A stretch of DNA of 64,000 nucleotides, from NCBI GenBank assembly GCA_030685015.1, contig JAUXWS010000095.1, positions 37,008 to 101,007 of the forward strand, read 5' to 3'. Below the pieces are notes generated by a model that worked only from the letters and a program-made list of their open reading frames with translations, was not told the DNA's origin and ran no database searches. Each line of letters opens with the position of its first letter. The stretch's first letter is position 1. The position numbers and the translations under genes were made by a program. This stretch comes from a bacterium (GTDB taxonomy: Bacteria > CAIWAD01). Below are positions 9,581-15,758 of the stretch, piece after piece.

Positions 9581-11761
9581 TCAAGGCAAGGTGAGGGCCA
9601 CCACCCGGTAGCAGCGGCGCTCCTGGACCGGCGCCTCCTGCCACACCGTCCCCGTCGTCTCGCCCAGGCTTTGCCAGAGCTGGGGCCAGGGCTCGTCGGC
9701 GGCCTCCACCCGATAGGCCCAGGCGCCGGGGACAGCCGCCCACTCCAGGCGCAGGCCTGCCGCCGTCCACGTCGCCGTCGTCACCGGCGCGGCCAGGGTC
9801 TGCAACTGGCGCAGGCCCAGATCCTGCCAATCAGAGCTGCCGGGCGCCAGGGCGAAAGCGAGCCGCTCGGCGGGTCGGCCCGGGTCCAGGCCCTCCAACT
9901 CGATCCACAGACTGTCGCCGTCGTTCCAGGCGGGGGCCAGCTCCCGCAGTTCCAGCGCCACCACGCCCTGCTCCTGGCCAGGCCGCCAGTCGCCGGCGCC
10001 GGGGCTTGTCCCGCAGCGCGCCCGCACCAGGCCCGGGGCGGGAACGGCACCGTCGGCGTGGCGGGCCAGCAAGGCGAGGTGCCGCAGGGCCCCGTTCCAG
10101 TTGGCCAGACCCTTCGTCTCCAGGATCCAGTCGTCGGGATCCAGCTGGACGGCGCTGGGCGCCTGCCCCGTCACCACCACATGGCCCTGCAGGCGCAGGT
10201 GGTTGCGCACCTGGCGATCCAGGCTCCCGCCCGCCGTGATGCGCCAGGGCAGCCACAGGTCGAAGGGCGGCTCCGCCTGGTTCTGCCGCACACGCAGCTC
10301 GCAGACGGGCAATCCGCCCACAGTGCGCGCCCGCCAGTCCCATCGATAGTTGGGGCGGTTCGTACCGTAGAGGTAGCCGTTCCACAGCCCCGTCAGATCG
10401 CGCCCGGTGTAGGCGGCGGCATGGGCCGTGAAGTCGGCCACGTGGGCCGAGCCATAGGAGAAGGGCCCCTGCGCCCAGTCGTGCAGCAGGGGGAGGAAAG
10501 CGCTGTCCCCCACTTGGCCGCGCAGCATGTGCAGCAGCCAGGCACCCTTGCGGTAGACCGTGTTGGCGTTGAAAGTGGAGGGCGGATCATAGATGGGGCC
10601 GCTGGGATCAGTGACAAAGCAGCGGGTGGTCATGTGCTGGACGAGGGCGGCGTGCCCGCCCAGGTGTTCCTTCCACAGCGCCTCCGCGTAGGTGGCGAAG
10701 CCCTCGTTGAGCCAGATGTCCTCCCAGGCGGCGCAGGTGACCTGGTCGCCGTACCACTGATGGGCCAGCTCGTGGGCCACGATGTAGTCGTAGGCATGGT
10801 CGCCACGGATGAGCACTTGGCCGTAGCTCGTGTTGCACTGGTGCTCCATGGCGCCGCCCCAGGTGAAGATGCTGTGGCCGTACTTCTCGTCGAGGAAGGG
10901 GTACTCGCCGAAGCGCGAGGCGAAGAAGCCGATCATGGGCACGGTCACGTTGAAGTCCTCGGTGGCGTTGGCCAGATGCTCGGGCCACACGTAGTGCACG
11001 ACCGGCATGGGGCTGCCGTCCAGCCCCATGTACTGGTCGTGGATGGCGACGAAGTTGGTGACCGTCATGCACAGGAGATAGGTGGCGATGGGGTGCCGTT
11101 CCCGCCAGCGCCAGGTGAGCTGCGTCCCCAGCGTGTCCACCACCTCCAACGTGCCGTTGGAGGTGGCCGTGAAACCCAGCGGCACGGTGATGCGCACCTG
11201 GGCCGAGTCGGCCTTGTCCGCGGGGTCGTCCTTGGTGGGCCACCACGACGGGGCGCCGTTGGGTTCGCTCAAGGTGGAGAGGATGGGCACCCCGCCGTGG
11301 CTGCCCAGACTGTAGGAGCCGAAGCCGACGCTGGCGGGGTTGCCCGCGTAATGAATGGTCAAGCAGACCTGGGCGCCGCTGTCCAGGGGCTGGGGCAAGT
11401 GGCAGAGCAGAAGATCGCCGGCGTGGCTGTAGGAGGTGGCGCCCTCCACTTGGGAGACAGCCAGGTTGTCGTGCAGGTCGAAGGCCACCTCCTGCAGTCC
11501 GGCCTCCCGGCTGCGCAGGCAGAGGGTGGCCTCGCCCGCCAGAAAACCCGTGACAAGATCGGGCGCCAGGGCGAGGTCGACCCAGGCCAGATCGATGCGG
11601 TCGTCCAAGCGGGCGGTCCGCTCCGGCCGGAGCCGGCCCTGCCAGGCCGCCAGATGGGACTTCATCCAGGATTCCTCGTCAAATCCGTCCGGCGGGGCGG
11701 CGGAGGACGCGGCCGCGGACAGGGCCGCCAGGGCCAACAGGATGAACTGGAAGATCCGCAT
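9581..11761 (-). CDS. secreted M1-family zinc aminopeptidase
   Basis: Zinc metallopeptidase of the gluzincin M1 family, probably trimming N-terminal residues from peptides outside the cytoplasm. A signal peptide covers residues 1-22. The zinc site is HELAH (H330, E331, H334) with E353 18 residues after the second His, in WLNEGFATYAE. The substrate-recognition loop reads GGAMEH instead of GAMEN, as in several bacterial secreted M1 enzymes. After the catalytic region the ~250 C-terminal residues are beta-rich and end in a fibronectin-like segment, with no T9SS sorting signal. ATG 11759-11761 was chosen because GGAGGTGA lies directly upstream; a GTG six bases earlier is in frame. The 169-base gap to the ABC-F gene suggests a separate unit. 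Confidence 0.9.
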   Translation of the reverse strand: MRIFQFILLALAALSAAASSAAPPDGFDEESWMKSHLAAWQGRLRPERTARLDDRIDLAWVDLALAPDLVTGFLAGEATLCLRSREAGLQEVAFDLHDNLAVSQVEGATSYSHAGDLLLCHLPQPLDSGAQVCLTIHYAGNPASVGFGSYSLGSHGGVPILSTLSEPNGAPSWWPTKDDPADKADSAQVRITVPLGFTATSNGTLEVVDTLGTQLTWRWRERHPIATYLLCMTVTNFVAIHDQYMGLDGSPMPVVHYVWPEHLANATEDFNVTVPMIGFFASRFGEYPFLDEKYGHSIFTWGGAMEHQCNTSYGQVLIRGDHAYDYIVAHELAHQWYGDQVTCAAWEDIWLNEGFATYAEALWKEHLGGHAALVQHMTTRCFVTDPSGPIYDPPSTFNANTVYRKGAWLLHMLRGQVGDSAFLPLLHDWAQGPFSYGSAHVADFTAHAAAYTGRDLTGLWNGYLYGTNRPNYRWDWRARTVGGLPVCELRVRQNQAEPPFDLWLPWRITAGGSLDRQVRNHLRLQGHVVVTGQAPSAVQLDPDDWILETKGLANWNGALRHLALLARHADGAVPAPGLVRARCGTSPGAGDWRPGQEQGVVALELRELAPAWNDGDSLWIELEGLDPGRPAERLAFALAPGSSDWQDLGLRQLQTLAAPVTTATWTAAGLRLEWAAVPGAWAYRVEAADEPWPQLWQSLGETTGTVWQEAPVQERRCYRVVALTLP

Positions 11762-11827
11762 GATCACCTCCGCGGTTGGGGGCTGCCCCGGGGCCTGCCC
11801 CCGAAAAGAATGCTATTCTTGCCCATC

Positions 11828-12244
11828 ATGGAGCGCAGCCTGTGCATCCCCTCGGACCCGGCGGCCATCGATCTGGTCGAGGCCTTCCTCAGCGCCATCG
11901 CCAGCGACCTGGGCCTCACCGACGATCAGGCCGGGGATCTCATCATCGCCGGCACGGAGGCGGCCAACAACGCCATCCTCCATGGCAACCAGCAGCGCCG
12001 GGACCTGAGCGTCCGCCTCCATGCGCGCGTCGCCCCCTGCCGGCAAGGCCGCTATCTGGAACTCAGCGTCAGCGACGAGGGCCACGGCCTGCCCGACACG
12101 CCTCAGGCTGATCCCACCGAGCCGGAACACCTGCTGGACATCTCCGGCCGCGGCCTGCTCATCATCCGCCACTTGATGGACGAGGTGCGGGTGGAGACTA
12201 GTGAACGCGGCATGCGCATCGTCCTGGTGAAGACCATCACCTGA
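11828..12244 (+). CDS. RsbW-like anti-sigma factor serine/threonine kinase
   Basis: Small GHKL ATPase of the RsbW/SpoIIAB type, which usually binds a sigma factor or an anti-anti-sigma protein and phosphorylates the latter. The 138-residue protein shows the N box AGTEAANNAILHGN, G1 box DEGHGLPD and G2 box GRGLLIIRHLMDEV in order, the complete nucleotide site. It is transcribed divergently from the M1 peptidase, so the 66-base gap holds both promoters. No obvious ribosome site precedes this ATG; an in-frame ATG at 11810 would add six residues. No partner (STAS protein or phosphatase) is next to it, so its target is unknown. It is convergent with the EutN-like gene that follows. Confidence 0.82.
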   Translation: MERSLCIPSDPAAIDLVEAFLSAIASDLGLTDDQAGDLIIAGTEAANNAILHGNQQRRDLSVRLHARVAPCRQGRYLELSVSDEGHGLPDTPQADPTEPEHLLDISGRGLLIIRHLMDEVRVETSERGMRIVLVKTIT

Positions 12245-12262
12245 GCCGGACGGCCGCCGTCC

Positions 12263-12526
12263 TCAACGATCCACGTGATCCACGATCCCGACGATGGTGG
12301 CATCCACCGGTGTCAATGCGTGCGGCAAGGGCAGGGCCGCCTCCTTGGAAGCCACGAAGTAGACCCATTGGCCGCGGGCGGACCCCATCAGGTCCACCGC
12401 CGCCAGGAGGGCGCCCTCGGGGCGGCCATCTCCGTCCACGGGCTGGATCACCAGGAGGGCAGCCTGTTCCAGCCCGGGCGCCTTGCGCGTGGCCCAGACC
12501 CTGCCCACCACTCTCGCCAGATTCAT
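12263..12526 (-). CDS. EutN/CcmL-family microcompartment vertex protein, divergent copy
   Basis: Member of the EutN/CcmL family, whose pentamers cap the corners of bacterial microcompartment shells. The 87-residue protein begins MNLARVVGRVWATRKAPGLE, very close to the family start, and ends TPVDATIVGIVDHVD, the conserved C-terminal strand. The central segment, normally AVDSVGAGVGEVVL with GSSAR, is changed to AAVDLMGSARGQWVYFVAS, so the pore-lining loop differs from the canonical copy upstream. It is the last gene of a minus-strand run after a second EutN/CcmL gene, with a hexanucleotide satellite between them. No shell hexamer (BMC-H/T) or cargo enzyme is present nearby. Confidence 0.8.
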   Translation of the reverse strand: MNLARVVGRVWATRKAPGLEQAALLVIQPVDGDGRPEGALLAAVDLMGSARGQWVYFVASKEAALPLPHALTPVDATIVGIVDHVDR

Positions 12527-12548
12527 GGCTCTCCCATCGTCGCCATCA

Positions 12549-12644
12549 GGATCGCTACCGTTACAGTTACCGCTATCGCTATCGCTATCGGGATCGGGAT
12601 CGGGATCGGGATCGGGATCGGGATCGATATCGATATCGATATCG
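12549..12644. repeat. hexanucleotide satellite, 16 units
   Basis: A 96-base run of in-register 6-base units: one GGATCG, three degenerate units (CTACCG, TTACAG, TTACCG), then three CTATCG, six GGATCG and three ATATCG. Twelve consecutive units from 12573 keep ATCG invariant, with only the first two bases changing in blocks. It fills most of the 130-base gap between the two EutN/CcmL genes, so copy-number changes would alter the spacing upstream of the downstream gene's start. It has no spacers and is not a CRISPR array. Confidence 0.95.
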
Positions 12645-12656
12645 AAAACTAATCTT

Positions 12657-12950
12657 TCATCTCCCGCCCGCCGCCATGGCCGGGCCGTCCAAGTCCACGC
12701 GGTCGACGATGGCCATGATCACGGTGTCCACCGGCGTGCCGTCGGTGGAGATGGTCAGGCGCGCGCTGGAGCCGGCGGCCATCAGCACCACCTCGCCCAC
12801 GCCGGCCCCCACGCTGTCCACCGCCACGGTGTGGGCCTCCTTCTCCCGGTAGTCGAAATCCAGGTGACGCACCACCAGGAACTTCATGCCGGTCAGCTTG
12901 GGGTCCTTGCGCGTGGCCCAGACCGTGCCGATCACCCTGCCCAGCTGCAT
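12657..12950 (-). CDS. EutN/CcmL-family microcompartment vertex protein, canonical copy
   Basis: Pentameric vertex protein of bacterial microcompartments. The 97-residue sequence has all family blocks: MQLGRVIGTVWATRKDPKL, then FLVVRHLDF, AVDSVGAGVGEVVL, GSSAR and TPVDTVIMAIVDRVD, plus a short Gly/Ala tail. The start is the family methionine, eight bases after the stop of the deoxyhypusine synthase-like gene, so the two are probably co-transcribed. An open frame upstream in the same phase is an artefact inside that gene. Two vertex proteins without any shell-face gene in 64 kb is unusual; the rest of a shell may be elsewhere, or these may work outside a shell. Confidence 0.88.
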   Translation of the reverse strand: MQLGRVIGTVWATRKDPKLTGMKFLVVRHLDFDYREKEAHTVAVDSVGAGVGEVVLMAAGSSARLTISTDGTPVDTVIMAIVDRVDLDGPAMAAGGR

Positions 12951-12958
12951 GGCCGCTC

Positions 12959-13936
12959 CTATTGGTTGAGGACGAGGGCGAAGATGAGGGGCGCCACGAT
13001 GGTGGCGTCCGACTCGATGATGAAGCGCGGCGTGTCCAGCCCCAGCTTGCCCCAGGTGATCTTCTCGTTGGGCACGGCGCCGCTGTAGCTGCCATAGCTG
13101 GTGGTGGAGTCGCTGATCTGGCAGAAGTAGCCCCAGAGCGGCGTGCTCTCCTCCGCCATGTCCTGTTCGAGCATGGGCACGACGCAGATGGGGAAGTCCC
13201 CGGCGATGCCGCCGCCGATCTGGAAGAAGCCCACGCTGTGCTCGTAGGCGGTGCGGCGGTACCAGTCGGCCAGGAAAGTCATGTACTCGATGCCGGTCCG
13301 CACGGTGTGGACCCGCTTGACGTCGCCCTTCATGCAGTGGGCCGCGTAGATGTTGCCCAGGGTGCTGTCCTCCCAGCCCGGCACGATGATGGGGAGGTCG
13401 CGTTCGGCGGCGGCCACCAGCCAGCTGTCCCGCGGGTCGATCTGGTAGCGGTCGGCCAGCATGCCGCTGCGGATGAGGCGGTACATGAACTCGTGCGGGA
13501 AGTGGCTGCGCCCCTCGCGGTCGGCGCCCTGCCACTCCTCCAGCACGGCCCGCTCGAGGACGCGGATCGCCTCCTCCTCGGGAATGCAGGTGTCCGTCAC
13601 GCGGTTGAGGTGCCGTTCAAGCAGGGCCTGCTCGTCGGCGGGAGCCAGGTCCCGGTAGTGAGGCACCCGCACATAGTGACGGTGCGCCACCAGGTTGAAG
13701 AGGTCCTCCTCAAGGTTCGCCCCGGTGCAGGAAATGATGTCCACCTTGCCCTGGCGGATCATCCCGGCCAGGCTGAGCCCCAGCTCGGCCGTGCTCATGG
13801 CGCCGGCCAGGGAGACCAGCATGCGCCCGCCCTGATCGAGGTGGGCCGTGTAGCCGTCGGCGGCGTCGATGAGGGCCGCCGCGTTGAAGTGGCGGAAGTG
13901 GTGGCGCAGATGGGCCGAGACGGGACCGAGGGTCAT
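12959..13936 (-). CDS. deoxyhypusine synthase-family protein
   Basis: NAD-dependent aminobutyl-transferase family. Eukaryotic members move the aminobutyl group of spermidine to eIF5A; bacterial relatives act on small amines, for example making homospermidine. The 325-residue protein shows the nucleotide-binding segments SLAGAMSTAELG and DIISCTGANLEEDLF, the GGGIAGDFPI block and EKITWGKLG, where K297 corresponds to the lysine that forms the enzyme-imine intermediate. The ATG at 13934-13936 follows AGGAGAAG. It is eight bases from the EutN/CcmL gene. Bacteria lack eIF5A, so polyamine metabolism is the likely role; the substrate cannot be read from sequence. Confidence 0.88.
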   Translation of the reverse strand: MTLGPVSAHLRHHFRHFNAAALIDAADGYTAHLDQGGRMLVSLAGAMSTAELGLSLAGMIRQGKVDIISCTGANLEEDLFNLVAHRHYVRVPHYRDLAPADEQALLERHLNRVTDTCIPEEEAIRVLERAVLEEWQGADREGRSHFPHEFMYRLIRSGMLADRYQIDPRDSWLVAAAERDLPIIVPGWEDSTLGNIYAAHCMKGDVKRVHTVRTGIEYMTFLADWYRRTAYEHSVGFFQIGGGIAGDFPICVVPMLEQDMAEESTPLWGYFCQISDSTTSYGSYSGAVPNEKITWGKLGLDTPRFIIESDATIVAPLIFALVLNQ

Positions 13937-14046
13937 GATGCTTCTCCTGCTGGTTGCCGGTCAGGAATGTGCCACAGCCCACCGCCCGCTGCAAGCTGTG
14001 ACCGAGCGGCAGCCCCGCCATGAACGGCGCGGGGGCGGGACCGGGT

Positions 14047-15234
14047 TCAGGCCATGTCGCCCAGGAAGGAGACTCCCGCGTCCGCAGCCGCCAGTCCGAA
14101 CCACTCCCGCAGGGTGGCGCCCACGTCGGCGAAGGAGGCGCGCCGGCCCAGGGGCCGGCCTGGCCGAGCGGCCCGATAGGCAAGGAGGGGCACGTACTCC
14201 CGGCTGTGGTCGGTGGAGCTGCCGGTGGGATCGTTGCCGTGGTCGGCGGTGATGATCAGCAGGTCTGCTTCACCCAAGCGCCCCAGCAGGTCGGGGAGGC
14301 GGCGGTCGAAGGCCTCGAGCCCGCCCCGGAAGCCCGCCGGATCCAGGCGGTGGCCCCACAGCATGTCGAAGTCCACCAGGTTGAGCAGGATGAGTTGCCG
14401 CCGGTCGCCGCCCTGGTCCAGCAGCTCCTCCAGGCGGTCCAGCCCCTCATCGTTGCCCTTGGCGCCGAGGGCGCGCTCGATGCCCACTCCGGCGAAGAGG
14501 TCCCGGATCTTGCCGATGGAGACCACCTCCACCCCGGCCGCGGCCATCGCGTCGATGGCGGTGGGCGCCCAGGGCGGCAGGCTGAAGTCGCGGCGGTTGG
14601 GCGTGCGGGCGAAGGAGCCGGCGGAGCCGAGGAAGGGACGGGCGATCACCCGGGCCACCGCGTGCTCGCCCTGCAAGAGGTCGCGGGCGATGCGACACGC
14701 CGCCAGCAGGCGCTCCAGCCCGAAAGCCTCCTCATGGGCCGCCACCTGGAAGACGCTGTCGGCGCTGGTGTAGAGGATGGGCCGACCGGTGGCGAGGTGC
14801 TCGGCGCCCAAGCGCTCGATGATCTCCGTGCCCGAGGCGACGCAGTTCCCCAGGACGCCGGGCAGGCCGGCCGCCCGGCACCAGGCGGAGACCAGTTCCC
14901 CCGGGAAACCCTGAGGGTAAGTGGGCAGCGCCGTGGACGTCACCAGGCCCATCAGCTCCCAGTGCCCCAGGGTGGAATCCTTGCCCATGGACTTCTCCGC
15001 CATCCGCCCCCAGGAGGCGAGGGGCGCGGCCACCGGTGGCACGCCTTGCAGCTCGAGGATCTTGCCCAGTCCCAGCGCCTGCAGGTTGGGCAGGGCCAGT
15101 CCGCCCTGATGGCGGGCCAGATTCCCCAGGGTGTTGGCTCCCGCATCGCCGAAGAGGGCGGCATCCGGCAATTCACCGGCACCCACCCCGTCCAGGACGA
15201 GCAGGATGAATCTCTTCCGACTCATCAGCTCCAT
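14047..15234 (-). CDS. deoB: DeoB, phosphopentomutase
   Basis: Interconverts (deoxy)ribose 1-phosphate and 5-phosphate in nucleoside salvage; an alkaline-phosphatase superfamily enzyme with two Mn ions. The 395-residue protein has the metal-binding start FILLVLDGVGAGELPDA, the cap segment KDSTLGHWELMG, DFDMLWGHRLDP and LLIITADHGNDP carrying the C-terminal metal ligands. The start may instead be the in-frame ATG three codons later (MSRKRF). It ends 110 bases before the deoxyhypusine synthase-like gene on the same strand. Confidence 0.94.
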   Translation of the reverse strand: MELMSRKRFILLVLDGVGAGELPDAALFGDAGANTLGNLARHQGGLALPNLQALGLGKILELQGVPPVAAPLASWGRMAEKSMGKDSTLGHWELMGLVTSTALPTYPQGFPGELVSAWCRAAGLPGVLGNCVASGTEIIERLGAEHLATGRPILYTSADSVFQVAAHEEAFGLERLLAACRIARDLLQGEHAVARVIARPFLGSAGSFARTPNRRDFSLPPWAPTAIDAMAAAGVEVVSIGKIRDLFAGVGIERALGAKGNDEGLDRLEELLDQGGDRRQLILLNLVDFDMLWGHRLDPAGFRGGLEAFDRRLPDLLGRLGEADLLIITADHGNDPTGSSTDHSREYVPLLAYRAARPGRPLGRRASFADVGATLREWFGLAAADAGVSFLGDMA

Positions 15235-15397
15235 TCCAGTCCCGCCAACATCTTGCCAATAAACCCATTAGATCTTGGAATCAACATCTGATAACCGATG
15301 TAACCCACAAAGGTCGACCAACTGAATCGATGTCTGTCAACTCAACCTCTCTTGTAAGCAAACTTGTTGAATTGCAATGGGAAGACCTCGCTGATCG

Positions 15398-15422
15398 AAA
15401 AAAAGGGCCTGTCTCCAGGCCC
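15398..15422 (-). terminator. rho-independent terminator of the 50-aa protein gene
   Basis: On the minus strand a 7-bp GC stem, GGGCCTG / CAGGCCC with a four-base loop (GAGA), is followed directly by seven T residues. It lies 26 bases after the stop of the small protein gene and before the AT-rich leader of deoB (15235-15397). It is the clearest intrinsic terminator in the window. Confidence 0.88.
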
Positions 15423-15447
15423 GAACACTCGAACGATAAGGGCCGGA

Positions 15448-15600
15448 TCAGCCGAGAATGTCCTTCTCGTTGTCCTTGGTCACGTAGACGATCTCCTTCT
15501 TGACCTTGAAGGTGCCCTTCTCGGTCTTCTCCATCGTCACCTTGAGCACCGGCCGATCATGCGCATCCGCCTTGGCGACGAACTTCTGGACCTTGGCCAT
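15448..15600 (-). CDS. 50-residue Lys-rich protein, function unknown
   Basis: Small basic protein not recognised from a named family. It starts MAKVQKFVAKADAHDRPVLK and ends KKEIVYVTKDNEKDILG, with 11 lysines, no cysteine and no signal peptide. The alternating pattern (RPVLKVTMEKT, GTFKVKKEIVYV) suggests two or three beta strands. Evidence that it is real: a strong GGAGGAAG ribosome site nine bases from the ATG, a TTGCAT-17-TACTCT promoter upstream, and a perfect intrinsic terminator after the stop. The gene is therefore monocistronic. A nucleic-acid or ribosome-associated role fits the charge but is only a guess. Confidence 0.75.
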   Translation of the reverse strand: MAKVQKFVAKADAHDRPVLKVTMEKTEKGTFKVKKEIVYVTKDNEKDILG

Positions 15601-15678
15601 CTCCGCTTCCTCCAGTTATGCCAGTCGCCCCGCGCCAGGAACCCGACCTCGGGGGAATCCGGACAAAAGGGGAGCCAA

Positions 15679-15707
15679 AGAGTAGGGTTCGTCCAGCGAA
15701 GATGCAA
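15679..15707 (-). promoter_or_regulatory. sigma70-type promoter of the 50-aa protein gene
   Basis: Minus-strand TTGCAT (15702-15707), a 17-base spacer and TACTCT (15679-15684), giving a leader of about 70 bases before the ATG at 15600. Spacing is ideal and both hexamers match 4 of 6 consensus bases. Confidence 0.55.
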
Positions 15708-15758
15708 GGCCGCCCAAAGCAAAGCCGCCGACCTGCGCCCGAGCAGGCCGGACGCTTG

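Noticed and set aside
12549-12644. Possible CRISPR array
   Set aside because: Units are six bases with no spacers; it is a simple-sequence satellite, and no cas genes are present.
12263-15234. A complete bacterial microcompartment operon
   Set aside because: Only two vertex-type genes are present; no BMC-domain shell proteins, aldehyde dehydrogenase or signature enzyme occur around them, and deoB and the DHS-like gene are not diagnostic.
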